64,000 bases of DNA from Nocardia veterana NBRC 100344 (GCF_000308855.1 NZ_BAGM01000073.1:104622-168621), one strand, 5' to 3'; counted from the first letter of the stretch, positions 27,531 to 37,334 are shown. Notes: a model not told the origin generated them from the letters alone. Program-made: numbers and translations.

Positions 27531-28351
27531 GCTGCGGTCCTCCCGCCCCGCGGATCCTGCTCGCCCGCCTCGACGGCGACCGGAAGGCGGTTCTCGGCCG
27601 GCGCCAGCGGGCAGGTCGCGTAATCGGTGAACGCGCAGGGCAGATTCTGCGCGCGGTTGAAGTCCAGCACGACGCTGCCGTCGGTGGCCGGGGTGCCCAC
27701 CGGCAGCAGTCGCGCTCCCGGATAGGTCGTCACGCCGGCCGTGGCATCGGAGAAGAGCACGCGCAGACCGGATTCCGGATCGCCGAAGGCGATCAGCCGG
27801 TGCTCGGTGCCGCCGAGTCGGAAGGCGATCGTGCCCGGCGCACGATGGTGATGTTCGAGTCCGTCGACCACCGCGCCGGTGACGACGGTGCGGTCGGTGT
27901 CGAACGGTGTGAAGCGCCCGATGATCACCCATCGCGGCTGGGCGGGATAGGCTGGGATCCCGGCGAATGTGGCGAGGCCCGGTGCGGCCGGATCGTGGAC
28001 CCGCACGGCGTAGCGGCCGCTGCGACGGATGACCTCCAGCAGCCGTTCGCCGTGCCGCACTTCGATACCCGCGGCGCCTTCGCCCGGCGTGAGGACCGTT
28101 CGGTCGCCCAGGGGGCGACCGTCGAGGGTCAACTCGGCGCCGTCGGACACCACGACCGTCTCGCCGGCGACGCGCCAGCGGCCCGGCACCGCCTCGAGTA
28201 CGACGTCGTGGTCGGTGAGCCACTGCAGTCCCGTAAGGCTCAGCCACCCGAGCGGCGCCCGCGCCCACCGGTCCCGTTCGGCCCGCCAGGCCCGCCATTC
28301 GGTGTCGAATTCGGCGCCGGGGCCGGCTCCTTCGGTGCTGATCACGGTCAT
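27527..28351 (-). CDS. DUF1684 protein
   Basis: 274-residue cytoplasmic protein with the family hallmark near its C-terminus: VLDFNRAQNLPCAFTDYATC, then PLAPAENRLPVAVEAGE. The function of DUF1684 is not established. It overlaps both neighbours by ATGA, so it is made together with the NtaA-type monooxygenase and the LLM enzyme. Its conserved cysteines and histidines suggest an enzyme or metal-binding role, but this is inference. Confidence 0.82.
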   Translation of the reverse strand: MTVISTEGAGPGAEFDTEWRAWRAERDRWARAPLGWLSLTGLQWLTDHDVVLEAVPGRWRVAGETVVVSDGAELTLDGRPLGDRTVLTPGEGAAGIEVRHGERLLEVIRRSGRYAVRVHDPAAPGLATFAGIPAYPAQPRWVIIGRFTPFDTDRTVVTGAVVDGLEHHHRAPGTIAFRLGGTEHRLIAFGDPESGLRVLFSDATAGVTTYPGARLLPVGTPATDGSVVLDFNRAQNLPCAFTDYATCPLAPAENRLPVAVEAGEQDPRGGRTAA

Positions 28352-29718
28352 GACGCTCGCACTCCTTCGCTGCCGCGATGTGGGTGGCGCAGCCCCAGAT
28401 GTTCACGCAGGGTCACACCGGTGTACTCGGTCCGGAAACTGCCCAGGTCCTGCAGTTCCGGAACGACCTTGTCGACGAATTCGTCGAGGCCGTGCGGGGT
28501 GAGATGCGGTACGAGGACGAAGCCGTCGGCGGCATCGGACTGCACGTACCGGTCGATCTCGGCGGCGACCTGCGCCGGAGTTCCCACGAACTGTTGGCGC
28601 GCGGTCACCTCGATGATCAGTTCGCGGATGCTCAGGTTCTCCGCGGCGGCCTTCTCCCGCCAGGCCTCGGCCACCGCCCTGGGGTCCTTGGCGTGGCGGA
28701 CCCGGCCGCGGGTGATGTTCGCGTTGTCGACCGGATCGATCTCGGGCAGCGGGCCGTCGGGGTCGTAGCCGGAAAGGTCGCGGCCCCAGACCTGTTCGAG
28801 GAAGGCGATGGCCGTCTGCGGACCAACCTGCTGCAGCCGGATCTCGCGCGCTCGCTCCTCGGCGTCGGCGGCGCTGTCACCGAGGACGAAGGTCGCGGCG
28901 GGCAGGATCTTCAGATCGTCGCGGCTGCGGCCGTACTTCGCGAGCCGGGTTTTGATGTCGGTATAGAACCGGCGTCCGTCCTCGAGCTCGCCGTGGCGGC
29001 TGAAGATCGCATCGGCCTTGGCGGCGGCGAATTCCCGGCCCTCCTCGGAGTCACCGGCCTGGATCTGTACCGGATATCCCTGCGGGCTCGCCGGTAACCC
29101 GTAGCCGCCGTCGATATCGAATTGCGTTCCGCGATAACGGAATCGGGGCGCCGGGCCGCCGAACACCCCGCGTTCGCGGTCGACGACCGGCGCCCCGCCG
29201 GCGCGACTGTCCCAGATCGCGCGGGTCGCGTCGACCACTTCCGCCGCGCGCACATAGCGTTGCGAGTGGTCCAGGTAGCCGCCGCGCCGGAAATTCTCAC
29301 CGGTGAACGCGTCGGACGAGGTGACCGCGTTCCAGGCGGCCCGCCCACCCGAGAGGTGGTCCAAACTCGCGAATTGCCGTGCGAGTTCGAAGGGCTCGTT
29401 GAACGTGGTGTTGATCGTGCCCGCCAGGCCCAGATGCGTCGTCACCCCGGCGAGCGCGTTGAGCACGGTGAAGGTGTCGGGGCGGCCGACCACGTCGAGG
29501 TCGAAGATCCGGCCGCGGTGTTCGCGCAGCCGCAGCCCCTCGGCGAGGAAGAAGAAGTCGAACAGCCCGCGCTCGGCGGTGCGGGCCAGGTGGACGAAGG
29601 AGTCGAACTCGATCTGGCTGCCCGATTCCGGCACGCTCCACACCGTGGTGTTGTTCACCCCCGGAAAATGCGCGGCCAGGTGAATCTGCTTGCGTACCTG
29701 TTGTTTCGGCATCCTCAT
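28348..29718 (-). CDS. NtaA/SnaA/DszA-family monooxygenase
   Basis: 456-residue FMN-dependent monooxygenase. KQIHLAAHFPGVNNTTVW, SLDHLSGGRAAWNAVTS, the YLDHSQRYVRAAEVV region and SPQGYPVQIQAGDSEEGREF are hallmark segments. Relatives cleave C-S or C-N bonds (DszA, nitrilotriacetate oxygenase, Bacillus YtnJ). The start at 29718 overlaps the upstream LLM stop (ATGA). Best candidate for the C-S bond-breaking step of this operon. Confidence 0.9.
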   Translation of the reverse strand: MRMPKQQVRKQIHLAAHFPGVNNTTVWSVPESGSQIEFDSFVHLARTAERGLFDFFFLAEGLRLREHRGRIFDLDVVGRPDTFTVLNALAGVTTHLGLAGTINTTFNEPFELARQFASLDHLSGGRAAWNAVTSSDAFTGENFRRGGYLDHSQRYVRAAEVVDATRAIWDSRAGGAPVVDRERGVFGGPAPRFRYRGTQFDIDGGYGLPASPQGYPVQIQAGDSEEGREFAAAKADAIFSRHGELEDGRRFYTDIKTRLAKYGRSRDDLKILPAATFVLGDSAADAEERAREIRLQQVGPQTAIAFLEQVWGRDLSGYDPDGPLPEIDPVDNANITRGRVRHAKDPRAVAEAWREKAAAENLSIRELIIEVTARQQFVGTPAQVAAEIDRYVQSDAADGFVLVPHLTPHGLDEFVDKVVPELQDLGSFRTEYTGVTLREHLGLRHPHRGSEGVRAS

Positions 29719-30797
29719 CCTCGGGCGAGTGCGTAGCGGTTGGCGGGACGGGTCAGACCGATCCGAGCGCGCAGGCTGCGCGCCGGCCGGACCAGCGCGG
29801 CGCCGAACGCGGGCACCGCCAGCGGCCGCAACACCAGACCGTCGGCGGCGCACGCCCGCTGGGTCCGGTCGAGCAGCGCGCGCAGCCCGTCGGCGGTGCC
29901 GAGGTGGCGCACGGACGCGGGCGGGACCGCCGGGCCCCAGGCGTCCAACTGCTCGAGTTCGGCGTGGGCCCGGTCCTCGGTCGCGGCCAGATGCACCTCC
30001 ACGTCGAGCAGGATCCGGACCTCGTCGGGCCTTCGCCCGGCCGCGGCGACCGCGGAGCGCAGCCGAGACCGCAGCGCGGCGGCCTCGTCGAGGTCGGCGG
30101 CACCGATCCGGATCAGATCGGCCCGGTGGACCGCGAGGCGGGTGCTCGCCGCCGACGCCGCGCGCACCGCGATCGGCGGCTGCCCCTGCGGCGGGCGGGG
30201 CGTGATCGAGGGGCCCTTGACGGAGAAGTTCTCGCCCTCGAAATCGATGTAGTGCAATCGGTCGCGGTCGATGAAGCGGCCGGTCGCGATGTCCCGGATC
30301 TCGGCGTCGTCCTCCCAGCTGTCCCACAGCCGGGTCACCACCTCGATCGCCTCGTCGGCCTCGTGCCACAACGAGGTGTCGTCCTGCGGTTGTTTGCGGC
30401 CGAACAGTTTCGTCTGGTCGGGGTCGGCCGAGACCGCGACCTCCCAGCCCGCCCGGCCGTCGGTGGCGTAATCGAGGGCGGCGATCGCCTTGGACACGTG
30501 GAACGGTTCGGTATGCGTGACCGTCGCCTGCGGGATCAGGCCGATGGCCCGCGTCGCGGCGGCCGCCCGGGCGGCGACCGCGACCGCGTCGAGCGGTCCG
30601 TACCCGCTCGCGTCCACGCCGAAGGTGTCCGGGAGGAAGACGAAGTCGAGGCCGGCCCGGTCGGCGGCGGTGATGGCGTCGAGCCAGTAGCCGGCGGTGA
30701 ACAACTCTTCGGCGCGGGAGTCGGCCCGCCGCCACGACGCCGGGTGGATACCCGTGCCGGACAATTCCACCCCGAGCAGAGGCGGGAACGACGACAT
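29715..30797 (-). CDS. LLM-class flavin-dependent oxidoreductase
   Basis: 360-residue luciferase-like protein, first gene of operon 1. Typical segments are LDFVFLPDTFG, ALDYATDGRAGWEVAVS and the FEGENFSVKGP region. A longer frame upstream is non-coding; the ATG at 30797 has AAAGGACG about seven bases upstream. Its promoter, about 90 bases upstream, is nearly identical to that of the GNAT operon. Substrate unknown; a sulfur compound is inferred from context. Confidence 0.87.
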   Translation of the reverse strand: MSSFPPLLGVELSGTGIHPASWRRADSRAEELFTAGYWLDAITAADRAGLDFVFLPDTFGVDASGYGPLDAVAVAARAAAATRAIGLIPQATVTHTEPFHVSKAIAALDYATDGRAGWEVAVSADPDQTKLFGRKQPQDDTSLWHEADEAIEVVTRLWDSWEDDAEIRDIATGRFIDRDRLHYIDFEGENFSVKGPSITPRPPQGQPPIAVRAASAASTRLAVHRADLIRIGAADLDEAAALRSRLRSAVAAAGRRPDEVRILLDVEVHLAATEDRAHAELEQLDAWGPAVPPASVRHLGTADGLRALLDRTQRACAADGLVLRPLAVPAFGAALVRPARSLRARIGLTRPANRYALARG

Positions 30798-30891
30798 GCG
30801 AGGGCGTCCTTTCGATCGACAGGAAGACACCGCCGAATCGCGGTTCACGGGAAGCGGAGATCTCCCGCGATCGCCGGATGGGCGCAAGCTC

Positions 30892-30940
30892 AAACTATGA
30901 GAAATCGCCTGCGGCGTCAGCACTCTCGATCGCGGTGAAT
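30892..30940 (-). promoter_or_regulatory. Promoter and conserved box of operon 1
   Basis: On the minus strand: -35 CTGACG (30915-30920), 17-base spacer, -10 TAGTTT (30892-30897). Directly upstream and reaching into the -35 is a 25-base box (30916-30940) that recurs with one mismatch at 39119-39143 before operon 2. Just downstream both share CGCCCATCC. A common activator or repressor is inferred. Confidence 0.65.
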
Positions 30941-31063
30941 TCTATTCTTGCGGCCGCCGCGATCGCCGCGGAGCCGAAGCCTCCGGGACAGTCCCGATGC
31001 GCGGGACCGCCCGTACCCGGCCGCTTCCGGATTTCCTGGCCTGCGGGCTTCTAAGGTGGCGGC

Positions 31064-32143
31064 ATGTCCGACAACGAGCGGAACACCCCGGCGGCGGCGC
31101 CGGTGGCCCCGACCGGATGGCGCGGCCGCTGGCATCGGTTCCGGCACTCGCCGTATCTGCCGGCAACGGTGCTGGTGTTCATTCTGGCTATCGCGGCCGG
31201 ACTGTTCGCCGGCTCCTACACCTACATCCTCGCCAATCCGACACCGCACCGGATCCCCGTCGCGGTCGTCGACGCGGGTGCCGCGGTACCGGCAGCCGAC
31301 CAGCGCTTCCTCGACACGATGAATCAGGCGCTGAACGGCTCGTTACATCCGCTGCACTACGACACCCCGGCGGCGGCGCGCGAAGCCGTCGAATCGCAGC
31401 GGGTGTTCGCGATCCTGGACCTGCGCACCGACGCGCGGATCCCGGTCGATGTGTCGGGTGCCTCCGGTTCGTCGGTGGCCCAGGTGGTCACCACCGCGGC
31501 CGGTGAGGCGAGCCGCCGGACCCGGATACCGATCGCGGTGACCGATATCAACCCGCTCCAGCCGGGTGATCCGCGCGGCTTGGCGATCTTCTACATCACC
31601 CTGGCGGCGGTGATCATCGGCTTCGTCGGCGCCATCCAGCTCGGCGTGCACGCCGGGGCGTTGAACGCGGCGCAGCGGATCGGGTTCACCGTCGCCTACG
31701 CGACCCTGGGCGGGTTCGCGATCTCCGCCGTGGTGGACTGGTGGCTGGGCGCGCTGACGCTGCCGTTCCCGCAGTCGTGGGGAATTCTGGCGTTCACGAT
31801 GTTCACTTCGGGCATGATCTTCTCGATGTTCAACGCGCTGTTCGGGCGCTGGGCGATGATCCCGACCTGGGGTGTGATGGTGCTGCTGGGCAACCCGTCC
31901 TCCGGCGGCGCGGTATCGTGGCCGCTGCTGCCGTCCGTACTCGGCACGATCGGCCGCTGGCTACCTCCGGGCGCTTCGGTGAACGCCCAGCACACCGCGG
32001 TGTATTTCGCCGGCCACCAGCACATCTTCCCGTATCTGGTGCTCGCCGGGTGGGCGCTGGTCGCGTCCGCGGTGTTCTGGGTGTGGCGGGACCGGCGCGG
32101 CGATGCGGGCGACCCCGAGGACGCGCCCGACTCGGATCGATAG
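31064..32143 (+). CDS. Membrane protein, ABC-2/YhgE-like
   Basis: 359-residue membrane protein. One N-terminal helix (VLVFILAIAAGLFAGSYTYI), an extracytoplasmic domain of about 130 residues (from IPVAVVDAG to ITDINPL-like sequence), then five helices from residue 170. The architecture matches the YhgE/ABC-2-like or SNG1-like families, possibly an exporter or phage-infection-type protein. AAGGTGG lies before the ATG. It is transcribed away from operon 1 and ends one base from the convergent ABC ATPase gene. Confidence 0.7.
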   Translation: MSDNERNTPAAAPVAPTGWRGRWHRFRHSPYLPATVLVFILAIAAGLFAGSYTYILANPTPHRIPVAVVDAGAAVPAADQRFLDTMNQALNGSLHPLHYDTPAAAREAVESQRVFAILDLRTDARIPVDVSGASGSSVAQVVTTAAGEASRRTRIPIAVTDINPLQPGDPRGLAIFYITLAAVIIGFVGAIQLGVHAGALNAAQRIGFTVAYATLGGFAISAVVDWWLGALTLPFPQSWGILAFTMFTSGMIFSMFNALFGRWAMIPTWGVMVLLGNPSSGGAVSWPLLPSVLGTIGRWLPPGASVNAQHTAVYFAGHQHIFPYLVLAGWALVASAVFWVWRDRRGDAGDPEDAPDSDR

Positions 32144-32144
32144 T

Positions 32145-33758
32145 TCAGGCGGACTGTTCGATCACCGGCCGCGCGAACCCGCCCGGCACCGCGGCCAGCA
32201 ACTCCCGCGTGTATTCGTGCTGAGGATCATCGAACAGCGTTGCTGTGGGCGCCGTTTCGACGATCCGGCCCTGCCGCATCACCGCGACCCGGTCACTGAT
32301 GCGACGCACCACGGCCAGATCGTGGGAGATGAACAGATAGCTCAGCTCGAGCTCGTCGCGCAGTCGCTCCAGCAGCGCCAGGATCTGCGCCTGCACCCCG
32401 ACATCGAGCGCCGACACCGGTTCGTCCAGGACCAGCACCTCCGGCCGCAGCGCCAGCGCCCGCGCGATCGCGACACGCTGGCGCTGGCCGCCCGACAGCC
32501 GCTCCGGCCGCCGGTCCGCCACCTCGGCCGGCAGGGCGACCTGATCGAGCAGTTCGGCGACCCGGGCACGGCGTTCGCGGCGATCACCGATCCCGAAGGC
32601 TTGCAACGGTTCTCCCACGATCGTCGCGACACTCAATGTCGGATTCAGCGACGTGTACGGATTCTGGTACACCACCTGGACGCGTCGGCGGAATTCCCGC
32701 AGCCCGGCACCACGTAGACCCGCGACATCGCGGCCGTCGAAGCGAATGCTGCCCGCATCGGGCGCCGACAGCCGCGCCAGGATGCGAGCGGTGGTGGTCT
32801 TGCCGGACCCGGATTCGCCGACCAGGGCAAGCGTTTCGCCGCGATCGAGATCCAGCGACACGTCGTCGACCGCATCCGCGCGCACGCCCCGCGCGATCCG
32901 GAAACTCTTGCGCAGACCGGTCGCCACCAGCAGCGGGCGTTCGGCACGCGGGCGCGTTCGGCGCGCCGGTGTCTCGGCGCTGGGCGCGGCGGCGAGCAGC
33001 TCGGCGGTGTATTCGTGCTGCGGATCGGTGAGAACTGCTGTGGTGGTTCCGGTTTCGACGACCCGGCCGTGGCGCATCACCACGATCCGATCGGCCCGGT
33101 CCGCGGCCACCGCCAGATCGTGGGTGATCAGCAGGACCGCGGTGCCGAGTTGCGCGGTGCGCTCGGCGAGGTGATCGAGGATGCGACGCTGCACGGTGAC
33201 GTCCAGGGCGCTGGTCGGTTCGTCGGCGATCACCAGTTCGGGTTCGCAAGCCAGCGCGATCGCGATCAGCACCCGCTGGCGCTGCCCGCCGGACAGATCC
33301 TGCGGATACTGCCGCGCCCGCACCTCCGGCCGGTCCAGGCCCGCCTCGGTGAGCAACCGCACCGCCTCCAGCCGAGCTGTCCGACGATCCGCGCGGCGGT
33401 GGATGCGCAACACCTCCGCCACCTGATCGCCGATGCGCTGCACCGGATTCAGCGACGTCCCGGGATCCTGCGGGACGAGCCCGATGCGCGCACCCCGAAG
33501 CCCACGCAGGGTGCGCTCGGATGCGGTGTCGAGCCGGCGGCCGTCGAAAACGATCCCGCCGCCGGATATCTCCGCTGTATCGGGCAGCAGGCCGATGACG
33601 GCATGGGCGAGGGTGGACTTTCCCGACCCCGACTCGCCGACCAGCGCCACGGTCTCCCCACGCCGGATCTCGAGCGTCGCACCGGAGACGGCGTCCACCG
33701 CCGTGCGGCCGTAGCGAACGTGCAGATCATCGACCCGCAACAAGGTCTCGTCGCTCAT
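32145..33758 (-). CDS. Peptide-class ABC transporter, fused double ATPase
   Basis: 537-residue protein with two complete ABC ATPase domains (DppD- and DppF-like), each with Walker A ([30 protein letters not shown]), the LSGGQRQR signature and Walker B ([26 protein letters not shown]). It energises the DppB/DppC pair upstream in the operon. The start at 33758 overlaps the stop of a 24-codon mini-ORF. Substrate: with the flavin enzymes and GNAT, probably a small sulfur compound or peptide. Confidence 0.93.
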   Translation of the reverse strand: MSDETLLRVDDLHVRYGRTAVDAVSGATLEIRRGETVALVGESGSGKSTLAHAVIGLLPDTAEISGGGIVFDGRRLDTASERTLRGLRGARIGLVPQDPGTSLNPVQRIGDQVAEVLRIHRRADRRTARLEAVRLLTEAGLDRPEVRARQYPQDLSGGQRQRVLIAIALACEPELVIADEPTSALDVTVQRRILDHLAERTAQLGTAVLLITHDLAVAADRADRIVVMRHGRVVETGTTTAVLTDPQHEYTAELLAAAPSAETPARRTRPRAERPLLVATGLRKSFRIARGVRADAVDDVSLDLDRGETLALVGESGSGKTTTARILARLSAPDAGSIRFDGRDVAGLRGAGLREFRRRVQVVYQNPYTSLNPTLSVATIVGEPLQAFGIGDRRERRARVAELLDQVALPAEVADRRPERLSGGQRQRVAIARALALRPEVLVLDEPVSALDVGVQAQILALLERLRDELELSYLFISHDLAVVRRISDRVAVMRQGRIVETAPTATLFDDPQHEYTRELLAAVPGGFARPVIEQSA

Positions 33759-33829
33759 CGGTCCTCCTGTGTCCTGCGGGGCACCCGCACCCGGTCGGAC
33801 CGACGAGAAGCTGCGCCAGTGTGTCTCAT
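33755..33829 (-). CDS. Mini-ORF 2 (24 codons), tandem duplicate
   Basis: ATG at 33829 follows GGAGGACCG and overlaps the preceding mini-ORF stop as ATGA; its own stop overlaps the ATPase start. It differs from mini-ORF 1 at three residues (Gly5, Pro17, Arg19). The peptide is arginine-rich ([16 protein letters not shown]) and ends QEDR, the same end as the permease. It may be translated only to couple ribosomes through the operon. Confidence 0.5.
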   Translation of the reverse strand: MRHTGAASRRSDRVRVPRRTQEDR

Positions 33830-33900
33830 CGGTCCTCCTGTGTCTTGCGGGACACCCGCACCCGGTCGGACCGACGAGAAGCTGCGCGAGTGTGTCTCAT
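33826..33900 (-). CDS. Mini-ORF 1 (24 codons), tandem duplicate
   Basis: ATG at 33900 overlaps the DppC-type permease stop (ATGA) and follows GGAGGACCG. It begins [16 protein letters not shown] and ends QEDR, then runs into mini-ORF 2 by another ATGA. No family is recognised. Both mini-ORFs exist because of a 71-bp tandem duplication that includes the ribosome-binding site. Confidence 0.5.
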   Translation of the reverse strand: MRHTRAASRRSDRVRVSRKTQEDR

Positions 33901-34772
33901 CGGTCCTCCTGGTTCCCGATCGCGCGGCCGATGCGCTGGGCGGCGAGCACCACCGCGACGATCACCAGGCCGGGCAGGGTGGTCATCCACCAGGCGAGCA
34001 CGAGATAGTTGCGGCCCTCCGAGATCAGCGAACCCCATTCCGGGGTGGGTGGCGCGGCCCCGTAGCCGAGGAAGCTCAGCGAGGAGATCGCCAGGACCGC
34101 GACACCGAATTCCACCGCGGCCAGCGCGGCGACCGGCGCGTAAGCGGTGCGCAGGATGTGGCGCAGCAGCACGGTGTGCCAGCGCACCCCGGACGCGAAC
34201 GCCGCCTCCACATAGGGCGCGCGGCGGACCCGCAGCACCTCCGCGCGCATCACCCGGGCGAACCGGGCGATCAGCGCCACCCCGACCGCGATGGCCACAT
34301 TCCGGGTACCCAGCCCGAGCACGGTGATGAGCACCAGTGCCGACAGTAGTTCCGGGATCGCCAGCAGCACATCGATTCCGCGCATGACGACGGCATCGAC
34401 GGCGCCGCCGAGCGTGCCGGAGACGAGACCGATCGCCGAACCGACCACCAGCCCCAGCAGCACGGCACACACGGTCGCGGTCAATGTCAAAGCCGCCCCG
34501 TGCGCGACCCTGGTGTACAGGTCGCGACCGAGATTGTCGGTGCCGAACCAGTGGTGCAGGCCGGGCCCGCGGAATTTCTCCGCCGGCACTCCCGCTCGCG
34601 GATCGTCCCCGGCGAGCAGCGACGGTGCGACCGCCCAGCCGAGGACCACGATCAACACGAGGACCGACACCACCAGTCCGGCGGTGGCACGCAGGCGTTT
34701 CGGCGGCAGCGCCCGCCGCACTCCGGTAATCCGGACGGACGCGGGTGGCGCGATGAGCAGGGTGTCAGACAT
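33897..34772 (-). CDS. Peptide-class ABC permease (DppC-like)
   Basis: 291-residue inner-membrane permease with an N-terminal helix (VVSVLVLIVVLGWAVAPSLL), the HWFGTDNLGRDLYTRV segment typical of DppC/OppC, and the ATPase-contact loop EVLRVRRAPYVEAAFASG. It pairs with the DppB-like protein, overlapping it by eight bases. The last codons (NQEDR-stop) contain the ribosome-binding site that was duplicated downstream. Confidence 0.93.
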   Translation of the reverse strand: MSDTLLIAPPASVRITGVRRALPPKRLRATAGLVVSVLVLIVVLGWAVAPSLLAGDDPRAGVPAEKFRGPGLHHWFGTDNLGRDLYTRVAHGAALTLTATVCAVLLGLVVGSAIGLVSGTLGGAVDAVVMRGIDVLLAIPELLSALVLITVLGLGTRNVAIAVGVALIARFARVMRAEVLRVRRAPYVEAAFASGVRWHTVLLRHILRTAYAPVAALAAVEFGVAVLAISSLSFLGYGAAPPTPEWGSLISEGRNYLVLAWWMTTLPGLVIVAVVLAAQRIGRAIGNQEDR

Positions 34773-35730
34773 GAGCGCCCACTTTCTCGCGAGCGACGGC
34801 GACCCGCGGATCGAGCAGCGGGTAGACCAGATCCACCGCCAGATTCACCACCACGAAGGCCAGCGCGGCGATCAACACGATCCCCTGCACCACCGGAATG
34901 TCTTGATGCAACACCGCGTTCTGGGTGAGCCGGCCCAGTCCACCGCGCGAGAATACGGTTTCGACGACCACCGAACCGGCCAGCACCGTGCCGACCCACA
35001 GTCCCGCGACGGTCAGCGCGGGTCCGGCCGCCGCGCGCAGCACGTGCCGCCACTGCACCCACAGCCGCGAGGCACCCTTGGCGAAGGCCACATCCACGAA
35101 CGGCTGCCGCCAGGTGGCAGCCAGACCGCTGTAGAACACCTGCGCGATGACCGCGCCGACCGGCACGGCCAGCGTGATCGCGGGCAGGATCGTGCCGCTG
35201 AATCCGGTGCCGCCGAAGGCCGGCACCAATCGCAACCGGAACGAGAACAGTTGCAGCAGAAGCAGTCCCACCCAGAACGTGGGCATCGCCGCGCCGATCG
35301 GCGGCAGCGCCGTCAGCAGATTCCGCAACCACGGCCGCCGGGTGTAGGACGCGGCCACGGCCAGTGCGGCGCCGACGACGATCGCCAGCAGCAGCGCCAG
35401 ACCGGCCAGTGCCAGGGTCGAGGGAATCGACTGCGCCAGCGCGCCGGTGACGGTTTGCCCGGTGTTCAGGGAGCGGCCGAGATCACCGCGGACCGCGTGG
35501 GTGAGTGCGGTCCAATACTGTTCCGGCACCGAGCGGTCCAGCCCGTATCTGGCCTTCAGTTCCGCGATCGCGGCCGGATCGGGAGGCACGCCCGGATCCG
35601 CGTCGACGGCCAGCTGCACCGGATCCGACGGCAGCAGGAACAGCACGGCGAAGGAGATGGTGAACGCCGCCCACAGCACCCCGACGGCCTGCAGCACGCG
35701 CACGATCACATACCGGGTCATCGAATTCAT
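34765..35730 (-). CDS. Peptide-class ABC permease (DppB-like)
   Basis: 321-residue permease with six helices, the N-terminal LKARYGLDRSVPEQYWTAL region and the coupling loop DVAFAKGASRLWVQWRHVLR. The start is the ATG at 35730, overlapping the stop of the binding-protein gene as ATGA; the frame continues upstream inside that gene and is ignored. ATG 35721 is a second possibility. Confidence 0.93.
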   Translation of the reverse strand: MNSMTRYVIVRVLQAVGVLWAAFTISFAVLFLLPSDPVQLAVDADPGVPPDPAAIAELKARYGLDRSVPEQYWTALTHAVRGDLGRSLNTGQTVTGALAQSIPSTLALAGLALLLAIVVGAALAVAASYTRRPWLRNLLTALPPIGAAMPTFWVGLLLLQLFSFRLRLVPAFGGTGFSGTILPAITLAVPVGAVIAQVFYSGLAATWRQPFVDVAFAKGASRLWVQWRHVLRAAAGPALTVAGLWVGTVLAGSVVVETVFSRGGLGRLTQNAVLHQDIPVVQGIVLIAALAFVVVNLAVDLVYPLLDPRVAVAREKVGAHV

Positions 35731-37334
35731 CGCTTGCTCAACCAGGTGTCGTAGAACTGCAGGCGCGCCGAGGCCTCGAACTTCAGATCGTGCACCGCGC
35801 CGGACACCCCGATCGCCTGCGACAATTCGATGGTCGGCACCCACAGCCCGTTCTCGATCACCGATCGCTGCGCCTGCCCGATGATCCCCGCCCTGGCCGC
35901 CGGGTCGGTGGTCGACAGCTCGTCGGCGAGCGCCTGGTCCAGCGCCGGAATCGGTCCGCGCTGGTTGAGGTTTCGCTGACCGCGGCCGAACGTGGTGCGC
36001 AGGATGTCGCCGTCGGCGCGGGTGGTGTTGAAGTAGGTGGCGTCGAAGTCACCCGAGTTCTGCCGCGCGGTGTACTCGGCGACGGGCGTCAGTTCCAGCC
36101 GGATATCCACCCCGATCTTGCGCAATTGCTGCTGCACCAGCTCCAAGGTCGCCTGATTCGCGGCGAACTGCGCACCGAACAGCACACCGAACGACAGCCG
36201 CCGCCCGTCCTTGACCCGGATCCCGTCGCCACCGGGCACCCATCCGGCCTGGTCCAGTATGCGGCGCGCCTGGTCGGGGTCGTAGGCTATCGATTTCGAA
36301 AGGTCCACGTAGCCTGGGGTTTTCGAGGCCAGCGGCCCGGTGGCGGGCCGGAACTGCGGCCCCAGTACGGTGTCCACCAGCTGCCGGCGGTCGATTCCGT
36401 GCAGCAGGGCCTGGCGCACGGCGGAATCCGACAGCGGTGCGCGGCTCACATTCGGCTGCAGCCCGAACGGAACGCCGGGGTTCGAATCGAACTGCACCGT
36501 GGCGCCCGCGGCCTCGAGTTGCGGAACATCCTGGGGCAGCGCGTCACTGACGGCGTCGAGCTGATTCGACGACAGGCTGCCGGTCCGTACGCCGGCCTCG
36601 GGGACGACCGTGAATTCGATCCGATCCAGGTACGCCTCACCGGAATGCCCGAACACCGCCGAACCCCACCGATATCCGGGACGCTTGACCAGTGTGGCGG
36701 AGGCATCCTGGCGATATCCGGCGTAGACGAACGGTCCGCTGCCGATATTGTCGCCGAGGCAACGCTGCTCGGCCGGTTTCGCGGTGGTCGCGTCGGCGAG
36801 GATGCCCAGCTGCGGGGTCGAGGAAGCCTGCAGGAACTGGGCGTTCGGCGCGTCGAATCGAACCTCGGCGGTGAGTGGATCGACCACCGTGGTGCCCGCG
36901 TATCCGGACAGATAGCTCGCGCCCAGTGGGGCTTTCGCCGCGGTGAGGGTGTGCACGACGGCGTCGAAGTTCTTCTGCACCGAGGTGGCGGTCAGCGGCG
37001 TGCCGTCGCTGAACGTGACGTCGGGCCGCAGATGGAAGGTGAAGGTCTTCGCGTCCGGGCTCACCTGCCAGGACGTCGCCAGCCACGGCTTGATCTCCCC
37101 GCTCGCGGGGTCCTGGTCGGTGAGCGAATCCACGATCTGGCGTGTCACGTACAGGGTTTGGTTGGTGCCGGCCTGGGCCGGGTCCGAGCAGGTCGGCGCC
37201 TGCGACAGACCGTAGCGCAGGGTGCCGCCCGGCTGCGGAGGCCCGGCGTCGCCGCCACCACCGGAGGTGTTCGAGCAGGCGGCGATCGCCAGCGTCACGG
37301 TGACCGCGAGCGCCGGCGAGAGGATTCGTTTCAT
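35727..37334 (-). CDS. ABC substrate-binding lipoprotein, peptide class
   Basis: 535-residue SBP_bac_5 protein. The signal peptide ends in the lipobox AIAAC (Cys20), followed by a Ser/Gly linker. GGTLRYGLSQAPTCSDPAQA and the FTFHLRPDVTFSDGTPLTA region are class hallmarks. It is tethered outside the membrane and delivers substrate to the DppB/DppC channel. The start overlaps the stop of the LLM gene. Such binding proteins take peptides, nickel chelates or glutathione-like thiols; a sulfur-containing ligand is inferred from the operon. Confidence 0.92.
   Translation of the reverse strand: MKRILSPALAVTVTLAIAACSNTSGGGGDAGPPQPGGTLRYGLSQAPTCSDPAQAGTNQTLYVTRQIVDSLTDQDPASGEIKPWLATSWQVSPDAKTFTFHLRPDVTFSDGTPLTATSVQKNFDAVVHTLTAAKAPLGASYLSGYAGTTVVDPLTAEVRFDAPNAQFLQASSTPQLGILADATTAKPAEQRCLGDNIGSGPFVYAGYRQDASATLVKRPGYRWGSAVFGHSGEAYLDRIEFTVVPEAGVRTGSLSSNQLDAVSDALPQDVPQLEAAGATVQFDSNPGVPFGLQPNVSRAPLSDSAVRQALLHGIDRRQLVDTVLGPQFRPATGPLASKTPGYVDLSKSIAYDPDQARRILDQAGWVPGGDGIRVKDGRRLSFGVLFGAQFAANQATLELVQQQLRKIGVDIRLELTPVAEYTARQNSGDFDATYFNTTRADGDILRTTFGRGQRNLNQRGPIPALDQALADELSTTDPAARAGIIGQAQRSVIENGLWVPTIELSQAIGVSGAVHDLKFEASARLQFYDTWLSKR

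Larger units (their letters stand above)
33755..33912. repeat. 71-bp tandem duplication inside the ABC operon
   Basis: Two full copies, 33755-33825 and 33826-33896, identical except at three bases, plus a third partial copy (33897-33912) that is the 3' end of the permease gene. Each copy carries a Shine-Dalgarno sequence, an ATG and a stop, and because 71 is not a multiple of three the frame changes at each junction. Confidence 0.95.

Noticed and set aside
30917..30940. Leader peptide ending Arg-Asp-Arg-Glu-Cys-stop before both sulfur operons
   Set aside because: In one frame both copies of the shared box read ...RDREC-stop, recalling cysteine-ending leader peptides of sulfur genes. No start codon is in frame close upstream in either copy, and the box overlaps a well-spaced -35, so a DNA-level promoter element explains the identity better.
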